Assembly (NCBI RefSeq): GCF_004349055.1
Contig: NZ_SMKX01000035.1
Location: 1-64,000, forward strand
DNA length: 64,000 nucleotides
Direction of reading: 5' to 3'
DNA from: Kribbella antibiotica
GTDB taxonomy: Bacteria; Actinomycetota; Actinomycetes; Propionibacteriales; Kribbellaceae
Part shown: piece after piece, positions 32,881-41,673 of the stretch
How the letters are laid out: the number at the start of each line of letters is the position of its first letter
Numbering within the stretch: the stretch's first letter is position 1
The notes under the pieces: generated by a model
What the model was told of the DNA's origin: nothing
The model's input: only the letters and a program-made list of their open reading frames with translations
Database searches by the model: none
Position numbers and translations under genes: made by a program

Positions 32881-33306
32881 GTGCCCGAGTTCGACATGTC
32901 CGACATCAACCAGAAGGTCATCGCTGACTTCCGTGCCAACAACGGCACCGTCACCATAGAGCCGTTCGCCGGCGGCCCGATCGTGCTGCTGCACCACGTC
33001 GGCGCGAAGACCGGCACCGCGCGGGTGACGCCGCTCGCCTACGACGAGGTCGACGGCCAGCTGTTCATCATCGCGTCCAAGGCCGGCACGCCGGAGAACC
33101 CGGCCTGGTACCACAACCTGCTGGCCAACCCCGAGACCACGATCGAGTTCGGCCCGGACACCATCGCGGTCACCGCCGAGGCGCTGACCGAAGGTGAAGA
33201 GCGCGCCCGCCTCTACAAGCACATCGCGGACAAGATGCCGAACTTCGCCGAGTACCAGAAGAAGACCGACCGGCTCATTCCGGTCGTCCTGCTGCACCGC
33301 AAGTAG
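32881..33306 (+). CDS. Deazaflavin (F420)-dependent nitroreductase-family protein (DDN-like)
   Basis: 141 residues. Pattern VIADFRANNGTVTIEPFAGGPIVLLHHVGAKTGTARVTPLAYDEVDGQLFIIASKAG then NPAWYHNLLANPETTIEFG is that of the DDN/F420-dependent quinone or nitro reductase split beta-barrel. The GTG at 32881 follows GAGAGGA at 7-9 nt; ATG 32896 is also possible. Family members reduce quinones or nitroaromatics with reduced F420 at the membrane. Confidence 0.9.
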   Translation: MPEFDMSDINQKVIADFRANNGTVTIEPFAGGPIVLLHHVGAKTGTARVTPLAYDEVDGQLFIIASKAGTPENPAWYHNLLANPETTIEFGPDTIAVTAEALTEGEERARLYKHIADKMPNFAEYQKKTDRLIPVVLLHRK

Positions 33307-33317
33307 AGACCTTCGAG

Positions 33318-33349
33318 GGGCCACGCGACAGATTGCTGTCTCGTGGCCC
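33318..33349. terminator. Bidirectional terminator
   Basis: GGGCCACG...CGTGGCCC with inner GACAG/CTGTC, between the stops at 33306 (+) and 33354 (-). Confidence 0.75.
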
Positions 33350-33353
33350 TTCG

Positions 33354-35081
33354 TCATGCCTGGGCATGCCAGGTTCGCCAGAGCCGGCCGTAGGTGCCGT
33401 TGGCGGTGACGAGTTCGTCGTGGGTTCCGAGCTCGACCAGCCGTCCGGCCTCCATGACGGCGATGCGATCGGCGTCGTGGGCTGTCTGGAGACGGTGGGC
33501 GATGGCGATGACAGTGCGGCCGTGGAGGACAGCGGCCAGGGACTGTTCGGTTTGGCGAGCCGTCTTCGGGTCCAGCAACGCGGTCGCCTCGTCGAGGATG
33601 AGCGTGTGGGGGTCGGCCAGGACGACTCGGGCGAGCGAGAGTTGCTGAGCACTGGCGTCATCGAGGTCGAGCTCACTGTCCAGACCGTCCGGCAGGTCGT
33701 CGAGCCAATCAGCGCCGACCGCCGACAGAGCGCCGTACAGGTCCTCGTCGGTTGCGGTGGGCTTGGCGATCAACAGGTTGTCGCGCAGGGAGTCATGGAA
33801 GACATGATGGTCCTGAGTGATCAGTACGACGTGCTCGCGGAGCTGGTCGGGTGGCAGCTCGACAACCGGCGTACCGCCGATGGTGACCGACCCAGTGTGT
33901 GGGCGGTCGAGACCGGCCATGAGCCGCGCGAGCGTGGACTTCCCGGCGCCTGAGGTCCCGACGATCGCCAGGCGCTCTCCGGGCTGGACGACCAGATCGA
34001 TTCCGCTCAGCACGTCACGCGCGCCGGTGTAGCTGAAGTGAGCGTTGTCGACCTGGATGCGGTCGCCGACCGCCTTCGCCTGCTGAGGCTCCGCCGCGGG
34101 GATATCGGCCAGGCCCTCGACGCGCGCGTACGACGCTCCGGCGCCTTGGAGCTGCTCGATCCAGAGCATCAGCGTGTCGAGCGGTCCGACGAGCTGACGC
34201 AAGTAGACCGTCGCCGTCACCACGACCCCGAGCGTCACCAGGTCGTTTGCGTACAGCGCGCCGCCGACCAGCAGGACACCCACCACCGGGAGCGCGAGAG
34301 CGATCTCCGACCAGGGGAACAGCACCGTCCGCAGCCACAAAGCCCCGAGCCGCGCCGTCCGCGCTTCAGCGATCCCTACCTCAGAGACCTCGGTACGGCG
34401 CTCCTCCAGCCCAAGCAGCTCGATCGTCCGCGCACCCTTGGCGTTGCTGGCGATGACTCCGGCGAGCTCGGCACCTGCTGCGGCGACCGCCAAGTACACC
34501 GGCCGCGCACGCCGTACGTACCAGCGCACTGCACCCGCGACCCCGATCAAACAGACGAGTCCGCACAGGCCGAGCCGTGGATCCAGGACGAGCACCGCCA
34601 CGATCAGGAAGAGCGCGTGCACGACCGCAACCAGGATCTCGGGCACCGCCGAGCGCAACGTCAGCGCGACGAGCGACGCATCAGTGCTGCCGCGAGCGAT
34701 CAGATCACCGGCCGGCAGATGGTCGGCGACACGCGGGGGGAGAGCCAGCGTCCGCTTCAGAAACCGCTCGCGCACCCGCGCGGCCGTACGCTCCCCGAAC
34801 CGGTAGCCGATCTTCAAGGCCCACCAAGACAGAACGGTCTGTACGACGGTGAACACCAGCGCACCGAACGCCAGTCGATCGACCGCGCTGAGCACGTTCC
34901 CCGAACCGGCCTGGATCGTGTCGATGATTCGGCCGAGCAACAGCGGACCGACCAAACCTGCCGCGGCAGCAAGTCCGTTGACCAGGACCAGGCCAACCAC
35001 CGCCCATCGATCGGCTTTGAGGTCCCGGACCGCTGCCGCACGGACTTCAGCCGGCCCGGCCACCGGCATTTGGCTACTCAT
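33354..35081 (-). CDS. ABC exporter half-transporter, subunit with degenerate signature
   Basis: 575 residues, permease (~1-330, six TM helices) fused to an ATPase. Walker A is GTSGAGKST (375-383), Q-loop LITQDHHVF, Walker B LILDEATALLD (catalytic Glu present), H-loop IAIAHRL. The signature is DASAQQLSLARV instead of LSGGQ. Its ATG overlaps the stop of the partner gene (ATGA at 35078-35081), so the two are coupled and should form a heterodimer in which this subunit supplies the working Walker A/B and the partner the working signature. Substrate unknown. Confidence 0.92.
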   Translation of the reverse strand: MSSQMPVAGPAEVRAAAVRDLKADRWAVVGLVLVNGLAAAAGLVGPLLLGRIIDTIQAGSGNVLSAVDRLAFGALVFTVVQTVLSWWALKIGYRFGERTAARVRERFLKRTLALPPRVADHLPAGDLIARGSTDASLVALTLRSAVPEILVAVVHALFLIVAVLVLDPRLGLCGLVCLIGVAGAVRWYVRRARPVYLAVAAAGAELAGVIASNAKGARTIELLGLEERRTEVSEVGIAEARTARLGALWLRTVLFPWSEIALALPVVGVLLVGGALYANDLVTLGVVVTATVYLRQLVGPLDTLMLWIEQLQGAGASYARVEGLADIPAAEPQQAKAVGDRIQVDNAHFSYTGARDVLSGIDLVVQPGERLAIVGTSGAGKSTLARLMAGLDRPHTGSVTIGGTPVVELPPDQLREHVVLITQDHHVFHDSLRDNLLIAKPTATDEDLYGALSAVGADWLDDLPDGLDSELDLDDASAQQLSLARVVLADPHTLILDEATALLDPKTARQTEQSLAAVLHGRTVIAIAHRLQTAHDADRIAVMEAGRLVELGTHDELVTANGTYGRLWRTWHAQA

Positions 35082-36802
35082 CGGCCGTCCTGGGCGCGCG
35101 ACACGAGGTCGCGGTAGAAGGCATCGCTGTGCAGAAGGTCCGCGTGCGTTCCGACCGACGACAGCTTGCCGTCGACCAGGACGATCACCTCGTCTGCGCG
35201 GTCCAGCACGAGCGGCGAGGTCGTCGTGATGACCGTTGTCGTGTCACGCCGAGCCTCGCGAATCCGGTCGATCATGGCCGCCTCTGTGTTCGCGTCGACC
35301 GCGGACGTCGGGTCAACGGCAAGCAGGACATCCGGTACGGCGTACACCGCGCGGGCGAGCCGGATTCGTTGCCGTTGGCCACCAGACAGGTCACTTCCAC
35401 CGGCGGCGATGCTCGAGTCCAAACCATCGGGCAGCGCCTCCACGATGTCCTCAGCCACGGCGACCTTCAGCGCGTGACGGATCCGATCGTCGTCAGGCTC
35501 CAGCCGCCCGGCGATGACGTCGCGGACGGTCCCGGCGAACAGCTCAGCGTCGTTGTCGGCGACAAGCAAGCGCTGCCGGAGATCCTTCCTGGCAACCTCG
35601 CCGACCGGCACGTCGGCCCACAGCGCTCCCGGGTCGTTGCCGAGACGCTCGATCACCGCATTCGCCTCGACGGGTTTGGCGGCGACGAGTGCGGTCAGCA
35701 GCCCTGGGCGAACGATCACTCCAGATTCAGGGTCGGCCAGCGGACCGCAGCCGCGGGGGAGTGGCGCCGTACCGGTGCCTTCGGTCACGGGCAGATTCAG
35801 GACGTCGATGATGCGCTGTCCGGCGACTCGGGCGCGCGCGATGTCGCCACCGCCTTCGATGAAGTTCGAGACGGGCACCACCAGTACGGCGACATAGCCG
35901 TAGACGGCGACAACGTCACCGATCGAAATCGCTCCGGTGGCCGCCATCCGCGCCGACAACCACACGACCGCGGCCAGGAACAACGCTGGCAGGCCGGTCG
36001 ACAACGCTCCGACCCAACTGGCCGGGCCCGCGACTCGGTAGCCGCGGCTGACCAGGAGCTGCGACTGTTCGCCGTACCGGTCGGCGACGAAGGACTTCCC
36101 ACCGAGGCCGTTGAGAACCTTCAGACCAGCCAGTACGTCGACCAGTCGCGTCGTCAACCGGCCTTGGTGCACCCGGTAGTCGCCGCCGGTTCTTTCGATC
36201 CGCCGCAGGAAGGGGCCGACGGCAACAACCAGCAGAGGGACTCCGGCGAGAACGACTGCCGCCAGCAGCGGTGAGATGGCGAACAGGATCACCGCCACGA
36301 CGGCGTACGCGACGACTGCACCGACACCTGGGCCGGTGACGGTCAGGGCCATCGCCACGATGTTGACGTCGGTGATGCCCACCGTGACGATCTCACCCGC
36401 GTTCACCCGCCGCGCCAGCGACGAACCCAGCCGGGATGTGTGCCAAACCGTCGCCCGGATCGAGCGGAATGATGCGTCCATCCGGATCTTGGTCATTGTG
36501 CGATGCCTCGCGATGGCGAGTAGCGCGATCAGCACGCTGACGACGAGCAGTACTAGTGCCCACTTGATCAGTGCGCCTGGATTATGTTGGGCGAGTCCTT
36601 CGTCGACCGCGCGTGACAGCACCCACGGCGGCACAGTCAGGCCAACCATCCAGACGGTGCCGAGAAACGCGCCCAGTGCGACGCGGCGCGACTGCGATCG
36701 CGTCAGCCAGAACAGATAGCGGAACGGCCCGGCAGTATCGGCAGCCGTGGGCGGGCGCCACGTCTCGCTCGTCTTGTCCAGCCACTCGCGAAACGTCGCC
36801 AT
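35078..36802 (-). CDS. ABC exporter half-transporter, subunit with degenerate Walker motifs
   Basis: 574 residues, six-TM permease plus ATPase. Signature DLSGGQRQRIRLARA is intact, but Walker A is lost (VIVRPGLLTALVAAKPVEANAV has no GxxGxGKS), Walker B reads LLAVDPTSAVD without the catalytic Glu, and the switch His is replaced (VITTTSPLVLDRAD). This complements the partner gene at 33354 exactly: one consensus and one degenerate ATP site in the heterodimer. ATG 36802 has GAGGAT 9 nt upstream. Confidence 0.92.
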   Translation of the reverse strand: MATFREWLDKTSETWRPPTAADTAGPFRYLFWLTRSQSRRVALGAFLGTVWMVGLTVPPWVLSRAVDEGLAQHNPGALIKWALVLLVVSVLIALLAIARHRTMTKIRMDASFRSIRATVWHTSRLGSSLARRVNAGEIVTVGITDVNIVAMALTVTGPGVGAVVAYAVVAVILFAISPLLAAVVLAGVPLLVVAVGPFLRRIERTGGDYRVHQGRLTTRLVDVLAGLKVLNGLGGKSFVADRYGEQSQLLVSRGYRVAGPASWVGALSTGLPALFLAAVVWLSARMAATGAISIGDVVAVYGYVAVLVVPVSNFIEGGGDIARARVAGQRIIDVLNLPVTEGTGTAPLPRGCGPLADPESGVIVRPGLLTALVAAKPVEANAVIERLGNDPGALWADVPVGEVARKDLRQRLLVADNDAELFAGTVRDVIAGRLEPDDDRIRHALKVAVAEDIVEALPDGLDSSIAAGGSDLSGGQRQRIRLARAVYAVPDVLLAVDPTSAVDANTEAAMIDRIREARRDTTTVITTTSPLVLDRADEVIVLVDGKLSSVGTHADLLHSDAFYRDLVSRAQDGR

Positions 36803-36929
36803 ACTGCAGATCCTCGCAGCATCAACGACTTGGGCAGGGGAGTGGGCTCTGTCTTGCACGTTCCTGCAACCAACTTATTCTGCCGACCGTGCGTCAGCCC
36901 AGGCACTTGACGAGCGAAAGGACGATCTG

Positions 36930-37616
36930 TTGAAGCCCGACCATTACGACAGCTTCGCGGCAGAGTACGCGGCGGCGAACGAAACCAGCCTCTTCAACGC
37001 CTACTACAACCGCCCGGCGGTCCTCGCGCTGGCCGGAGATGTGGCCGGCCGCACCATCCTCGACGTCGGCTGCGGCTCCGGCTCGCTGACAGAAGGACTG
37101 CTCGCCGGGGGAGCGAGCGTCACCGGCTGCGAAGCGAGCCCCGCGATGGCCGCGATCGCCAGAGAACGTCTGGGGGAGCAGGTGACCATCGACAGTGCCG
37201 ACCTCGCCCAGAAGCTCCCGTACGCCGATGCCCAGTTCGATGACGTGATCGTCTCGCTGGTGCTGCACTACTTCGAGGACTGGACCGGACCGCTCGCCGA
37301 GCTGCGGCGGATCCTGAAGCCAGGCGGCCGCCTGATCGTGTCGGTGAACCACCCGGTCGTCTACTTGTTCGCGAGGCCCGACGGAAACTATTTCTCGACC
37401 GATGACTGGACCGACGACTACGACTGGGGCTCGCTGACCTACTGGCACCGCCCGCTGCACGTCATGACGGACTCGTTCACGCAAGCCGGCTTCCGCATCT
37501 CGGTCATCAGCGAACCGCCTTTCTCACCAGACACCCCGAAAGAAATCCTGCCGCCCGATCTGGGTGACAAGAAGGCGTTCCTGTGCTTCCTCTTCTTCGT
37601 CCTTGAGGCCGAGTGA
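36930..37616 (+). CDS. Class I SAM-dependent methyltransferase
   Basis: 228 residues from TTG 36930 (AAAGGA upstream). DHYDSFAAEYAAANETSLFNAYYNRPAVLAL leads into motif I TILDVGCGSGSLTEGLL, motif II acidic in VTGCEASPAM, motif III QFDDVIVSLVLHYFEDW. UbiE/Methyltransf_11 superfamily; acceptor unknown. Divergent from the ABC exporter operon; its last codons overlap the next HAD gene by 4 nt (GTGA), so both are coupled. Confidence 0.9.
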   Translation: MKPDHYDSFAAEYAAANETSLFNAYYNRPAVLALAGDVAGRTILDVGCGSGSLTEGLLAGGASVTGCEASPAMAAIARERLGEQVTIDSADLAQKLPYADAQFDDVIVSLVLHYFEDWTGPLAELRRILKPGGRLIVSVNHPVVYLFARPDGNYFSTDDWTDDYDWGSLTYWHRPLHVMTDSFTQAGFRISVISEPPFSPDTPKEILPPDLGDKKAFLCFLFFVLEAE

Positions 37617-38245
37617 AGAGATATATTCTGTTCGATCACGACGGCGTCCTGGTCGATACCGAGTTCTGGTACTACCAAGCTGGCTCGCGCGCGTTGGCCG
37701 AGGTCGGGTTCACGCTCGACCGGGAGCAGTATCACCAGGACACGAACCAGGGGATAGGCACCTGGGCGCAGGCCAGGGCAGCAGGCGTCGACGAGCAGAC
37801 GATCGACCGGCAGCGAATCGTCCGCGACGCGTACTACCAGGAATACCTGCGCACCGAGGCCATCGAGATCGAAGGCGTCGTCGAAACGCTCGCCGAACTG
37901 TCGGCACAGGTGCGGATGGCCATCGTGACAACGTCGAAGCGCGCCGATTTCGATCTGATCCACGAGAAGCGTCACATCACGCAATTCATGGAGTTTGTCC
38001 TGGTTCGCGAAGACTACGTCCGCAGCAAGCCGCATCCCGAGCCCTATCTCACCGGCCTGAAACGCTTCGGAGCCAGCGCCGGAGAAGCTTTGATCATCGA
38101 GGATTCCGCGCGCGGACTGCAGTCCGCGGTGGCAGCCGGCATCGACTGCGCCATCGTTCACAACGAGTTCACCAGGGGACAGGACTTCACTCAAGCCACC
38201 CACCGCATCAGGTCCCTGTCCGAACTGAGAGAGCTTCTCCTCTAG
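37613..38245 (+). CDS. HAD-superfamily phosphatase (beta-phosphoglucomutase-like)
   Basis: 210 residues. Motif I YILFDHDGVLVDTEFWYY, motif II AIVTTSK, motif III Lys in YVRSKPHPEPYLTGLKRFG, motif IV ALIIEDSARGLQSAVAAG. The DxDGVLVDTE and KPxPxxY phrasing matches the phosphoglucomutase/phosphatase subclass I. GTG start within the methyltransferase tail (GTGA overlap). Likely a sugar-phosphate or nucleotide phosphatase. Confidence 0.9.
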   Translation: MKRYILFDHDGVLVDTEFWYYQAGSRALAEVGFTLDREQYHQDTNQGIGTWAQARAAGVDEQTIDRQRIVRDAYYQEYLRTEAIEIEGVVETLAELSAQVRMAIVTTSKRADFDLIHEKRHITQFMEFVLVREDYVRSKPHPEPYLTGLKRFGASAGEALIIEDSARGLQSAVAAGIDCAIVHNEFTRGQDFTQATHRIRSLSELRELLL

Positions 38246-38258
38246 ATCGCCGACCACC

Positions 38259-39146
38259 TCATCGAGGAGCGGCGAGCACCTTGCCGATGGCACGCCGCGC
38301 GTAGTTCGCCAGTGCCAGGTTGGTGTCCCTGTGGTGCTGCAACGCAATCAGGGCCTGGGACAACACGCGTCCGCGGCCGCGGAGCCACGTCGCGTCGTCG
38401 ACATCGAGCGCCGTACGGAACTTGTCGTGGAGGTTCCCGGCCAGCACGTGCCAGGCGGGAAAGAGATCGCACGCCGGATCGCCGACACCGCAGGTCTCGA
38501 AATCCAGGACCGCGGTCAGTCGGCCTTCCGGCGACACGAGCAGGTTGCCTGGGGTCAGGTCCGAATGGACCCACACCTCGCGCCCGTCGTACGGCGCCGC
38601 TAGGGACTCCTCCCACGATGCCAGCGCTGCGCGAGTGTCGATCAGGCCAGCAAGCGCTCCGATCGCATCCCGCGTAGGGGCGTCCAGCGAGACCATCGAA
38701 GCGCGCGTACGGCGCTCGCCCAGGTACGCCGGCGTCCGGTCTGGCAGGTCGATCCGCCGGAACGCATCGATGAACGCTGCGAGGTCCGTCGCCAACTGGC
38801 AGGGGTCGGCAAGCGCGTCGGCGGTGGGGTGCGTACCGGTGAGCCAGCGGGAGACGGACCATACGCCTGGATATGCGTCTCTGGGGGAGCCGATCGCTTC
38901 GACAGAAGGAATGGTCACCGGTAGGAACGGCGCGAGTGCCGCAAGTTTCGTTTGCTCCCGTTGCACCATGTCGGTGCTCGAGGGCTCGTGTGGCAGCCGT
39001 ACGGACAGATCGGGACCGAGGCGGTAGACCGCGTTCACCAATCCGCTGGAATCAATCGGTGCCAGCGGCAACGTGCACCACTGCGGAAACTGAGCAATCA
39101 GCAGCTCGCGGACAAGCTGTGTGTCGATGCCGGCATGGGGGTTCAC
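38259..39146 (-). CDS. Aminoglycoside phosphotransferase-family kinase
   Basis: 295 residues from GTG 39146 (a TTG at 39182 would add 12). APH/choline-kinase fold: LVNAVYRLGPDLSVRLPHEPSS (N-lobe, ATP site), WVHSDLTPGNLLVS catalytic loop (HxDxxxxN), VLDFETCGVGDPACDLF metal Asp. These enzymes phosphorylate aminoglycosides, homoserine, sugars and others; no evidence here for antibiotic resistance. Convergent with the HAD gene, 13 bp apart. Confidence 0.88.
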   Translation of the reverse strand: MNPHAGIDTQLVRELLIAQFPQWCTLPLAPIDSSGLVNAVYRLGPDLSVRLPHEPSSTDMVQREQTKLAALAPFLPVTIPSVEAIGSPRDAYPGVWSVSRWLTGTHPTADALADPCQLATDLAAFIDAFRRIDLPDRTPAYLGERRTRASMVSLDAPTRDAIGALAGLIDTRAALASWEESLAAPYDGREVWVHSDLTPGNLLVSPEGRLTAVLDFETCGVGDPACDLFPAWHVLAGNLHDKFRTALDVDDATWLRGRGRVLSQALIALQHHRDTNLALANYARRAIGKVLAAPR

Positions 39147-39276
39147 GTGACCACTCGAACGTTCAGGGCTGTCCGCTGTCAACGGGGTTTCCTGGCGAAA
39201 ACCATTGGTGCCCGGCTCGCTCCGCTGATGGACTGACGCCCCACCGCGAGTCTGCAGCGTGACGGAGGTAGTGGTT

Positions 39277-40035
39277 GTGGCGGATTACGACGTGCTTGCC
39301 GAGGTGTACGAATGGCTCATCTCGGAGGCAAAGTTGCCGCCGGCCGAGTTCGCTGCGTCGTTCGACGACGTCCTCAGTCTCCTGCCGTCGAACGCTCGCG
39401 TCCTCGACTGTTCGTGCGGAACCGGACAGTTGGCGGTCGGCCTCGCCGGTCGCGGGATGCAGGTTGTCGCAACTGACGCCAGCGAAGCGATGGTTCGTCG
39501 TACTGCAGGGTTGGCTGAAGAGTTCGGGGCATCCGTCCGGGCGGTGCGGGCGAGCTGGGAAGAGTTACCCAACCATTTCGAGGACGAAACGTTCGACATG
39601 GTGTTCTGCGTTGGCAACTCGCTCCACCATGCTGCGGGCGCCACAGGTAGGGGAGCCGCGCTGGAGTCGATGTCACGCCTCCTGCGCCCTGGCGGGCGCT
39701 TGGTACTCACATCCCGCACTTGGGAACTCGTGAGGGCCAGAGGTTCCCGGCTCGACATCAGTGACCGACTCGTCCGCCGAAACGGTCGCGATGCCGTCGT
39801 GGTCTACCGCTGGGAGATTGCGTCGCATTGGGAGGAGGAACACCACATCGAGATTGCGATCGCGCAAGTTGATGGGACTGGATCGGTTCTTGTTCGCTCA
39901 GAACTGCTGTCCTGCTGGCCCTACCGGTACGAGGAACTCGAAGCCGAGCTGCACCGGGTCGGACTCCGGATCGAACTGAGCACGTTCGATCTTGAGGCCG
40001 AGAACTACCTGGTGGTCGCGAGGAGAGGGGCATAA
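39277..40035 (+). CDS. Class I SAM-dependent methyltransferase
   Basis: 252 residues. Start GTG 39277 has GGAGG 8 nt upstream. YDVLAEVYEWLISE begins the fold; motif I VLDCSCGTGQLAVGLAGRG, motif II VVATDASEAM, motif III ETFDMVFCVGNSLHHAAG, and GGRLVLTSRTWE. Glycine/sarcosine N-methyltransferase-like or Methyltransf_25 type. Last gene before the 648-nt non-coding dif region. Confidence 0.89.
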   Translation: MADYDVLAEVYEWLISEAKLPPAEFAASFDDVLSLLPSNARVLDCSCGTGQLAVGLAGRGMQVVATDASEAMVRRTAGLAEEFGASVRAVRASWEELPNHFEDETFDMVFCVGNSLHHAAGATGRGAALESMSRLLRPGGRLVLTSRTWELVRARGSRLDISDRLVRRNGRDAVVVYRWEIASHWEEEHHIEIAIAQVDGTGSVLVRSELLSCWPYRYEELEAELHRVGLRIELSTFDLEAENYLVVARRGA

Positions 40036-40043
40036 TCCGTACT

Positions 40044-40071
40044 AGTTGACATAATGTCGCTTATCGGCGCA
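40044..40071 (-). other. dif: Chromosomal dif site (XerCD target)
   Basis: 28 bp: arm AGTTGACATAA, spacer TGTCGC, arm TTATCGGCGCA on the + strand. Read on the minus strand the halves are TGCGCCGATAA and TTATGTCAACT, which match the actinobacterial dif pattern I recall (T-CGCCGATAA, N6, TTATGTCAA-T). It starts 8 nt after the stop of the methyltransferase. dif is where XerCD resolve chromosome dimers at the terminus. Confidence 0.85.
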
Positions 40072-40542
40072 TTCAGTAGGGGGTCTCAGGGAGAGGTGGG
40101 TCGCCTGGATCCACTTGGATTGTCCTTGTTTACAAGCCTTCATGAGCAAGGCCGGTTGAGACGCCGCACGCCGTGGTGACGATGCGATCGTCCGCAAGCT
40201 TCAGTAGTTGCCTGAGTGGATCATCGTCGGTGAATCGGCAGCGATGATCCAAGCTGGCCCTGAATACTGTCTGTTACGAATGTGACGCTACGGAGTTATG
40301 TGAGAGCGATCTGGCGACCGCCTTGCGAGTTTGGGTGCGATGTCCGCGGCTTAGGATGCCGCTCTCAGAACCATGTCCTACAGCTATCGGCGCCCCGGCA
40401 TTCAGGAGGTCGCTCACGGTCGCCGGTTCATGAGCAGTGACTCAGCGAATGCATCGGCGCCGAATTATGAGATCCCGCCGTCAATTGATCTAATGGCCCG
40501 CAGAATCCCCCATGGAGCGTTTATGCGCTCTCGGATATTTCT

Positions 40543-40570
40543 GTCATGCATAATTGCTATTATGCAGCAA
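40543..40570. other. dif-like recombination site
   Basis: Arms GTCATGCATAA and TTATGCAGCAA around spacer TTGCTA (11+6+11), the inner seven pairs perfectly inverted. 114 bp upstream of the recombinase gene at 40684. Confidence 0.6.
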
Positions 40571-40595
40571 ATGCGGGGGATTAAGGTCAACTACT

Positions 40596-40610
40596 GTTGC
40601 TTAGAGCAAC
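40596..40610. promoter_or_regulatory. Palindrome GTTGCT-TAG-AGCAAC
   Basis: Perfect 6-bp arms 74 bp before the recombinase start; possible operator. Confidence 0.4.
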
Positions 40611-40683
40611 AACTAAGCTAAGGCCTCCCTCCCCCTAGTTCGCGCTGGCGGAAACTGTCGGTGGCGAACGGTAGAACTCCCCC

Positions 40684-41673
40684 ATGAAGGTTCTCGAAGC
40701 ACAGTCGGCATTCTTCGCCGCCCGCCGGCCGCGGAAGGACTCCCCTCACACCACCGATGCCTACCGTCGTGACCTGGCCGGGATCACGGCGCTGCTCACC
40801 GAAACACCTGAAGAGCTTGGCGTTGACAGTCTCACTGCTCAAGCGCTCCGGTCCGCATTCGGTGCATTCGCCGACGGGCACGCGAAGAGTTCAGTCCTGC
40901 GTGCCTGGTCGACCTGGAACCAGTTCCTCACGTTCTGCGTGTCCGACGGCCTGCTCGCGGGTAATCCGATGGGCGCCGTCGCCAGACCCAAAGCCCCTCC
41001 CCTCTCCCCCAAGCCTTTGCGCGGTGAAGACACCCCGGAGAAGCTCCTCGCCGCCGCGGCCGGTGGCGCGCGTCAGGCCAGAGATCCTTGGCCCGAGCGC
41101 GACGTCCTGGTGATCGCACTCGGACTGGTCGCCGGTCTCCGCTCGGCGGAAATGCGGACGCTGACCGCTCAATCACTCGCGGGAAGACCGGGTGAAATGC
41201 GATTACACGTGCACGGAAAAGGCAGCCGGGACAGATCGATCCCGGTTCAACCGATCATGGAGAAGATTATTGATTCGTACGTCGCTTCGTGCCGCCGGCG
41301 CTTTCCGAAGGAAAGGTTCGGGCGCTCCACACCACTGCTGCTGAACCGTGCGGGCGAGCCGATCGGCCGTGGCGGACTCGAGTACCTGGTCAAGTCCTGC
41401 TACCGCTGGGCGGGCCTGCACGATCAGGTCCCCGTCGGCGCGAATCTGCATGCGTTGCGGCACACGTTCGCGACCAGGTTGGCCGAGGATGGCGCGACCG
41501 CCTCCGAGATCATGACGCTGCTCGGACACGCCAGCCTGGCGACGAGCCAGAACTACATAGAGGCGACCGGCCGCGAGCAACGAGCCGCTGCCGCAAGCAA
41601 CCGGACCTACCGCTCGCTCGACAGAGTCCTCGATCCCACCGCACCGAGCGAGCAGCAGACGGGAGTCCATTAG
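40684..41673 (+). CDS. Xer-like tyrosine recombinase
   Basis: 329 residues. Residues ~20-90 are the SAM-like core-binding domain (SPHTTDAYRRDLAGITALL, SSVLRAWSTWNQFLTFC). Catalytic domain has Arg153 in AGLRSAEM, Lys179 in HGKGSRDR, His256 and Arg259 in LHALRHTFATRL, His282 in LGHASLATSQNY and nucleophile Tyr291. Size and motifs are Xer-like rather than phage-like. It sits 0.6 kb from the dif site with a dif-like palindrome upstream, and its TAG stop is directly followed by the ATG of a Nudix gene. Could be an extra Xer protein or the marker of a dif-integrating element. Confidence 0.92.
   Translation: MKVLEAQSAFFAARRPRKDSPHTTDAYRRDLAGITALLTETPEELGVDSLTAQALRSAFGAFADGHAKSSVLRAWSTWNQFLTFCVSDGLLAGNPMGAVARPKAPPLSPKPLRGEDTPEKLLAAAAGGARQARDPWPERDVLVIALGLVAGLRSAEMRTLTAQSLAGRPGEMRLHVHGKGSRDRSIPVQPIMEKIIDSYVASCRRRFPKERFGRSTPLLLNRAGEPIGRGGLEYLVKSCYRWAGLHDQVPVGANLHALRHTFATRLAEDGATASEIMTLLGHASLATSQNYIEATGREQRAAAASNRTYRSLDRVLDPTAPSEQQTGVH

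Larger units (their letters stand above)
40072..40683. other. Non-coding stretch between dif and the recombinase gene
   Basis: Over 600 bases with noticeably more A+T than its surroundings. I see no convincing gene; one small + strand reading frame (40373-40621) has no ribosome site and runs through the palindromes below. It holds a TTATGCGCTCT half-site at 40521-40531 (identical to the right arm at 19700), a dif-like palindrome at 40543-40570 and GTTGCT-TAG-AGCAAC at 40596-40610. Confidence 0.7.

Noticed and set aside
40373-40621. 82-codon reading frame between dif and the recombinase
   Set aside because: No ribosome site, no recognisable protein features, and it runs through the palindromic sites; more likely non-coding.
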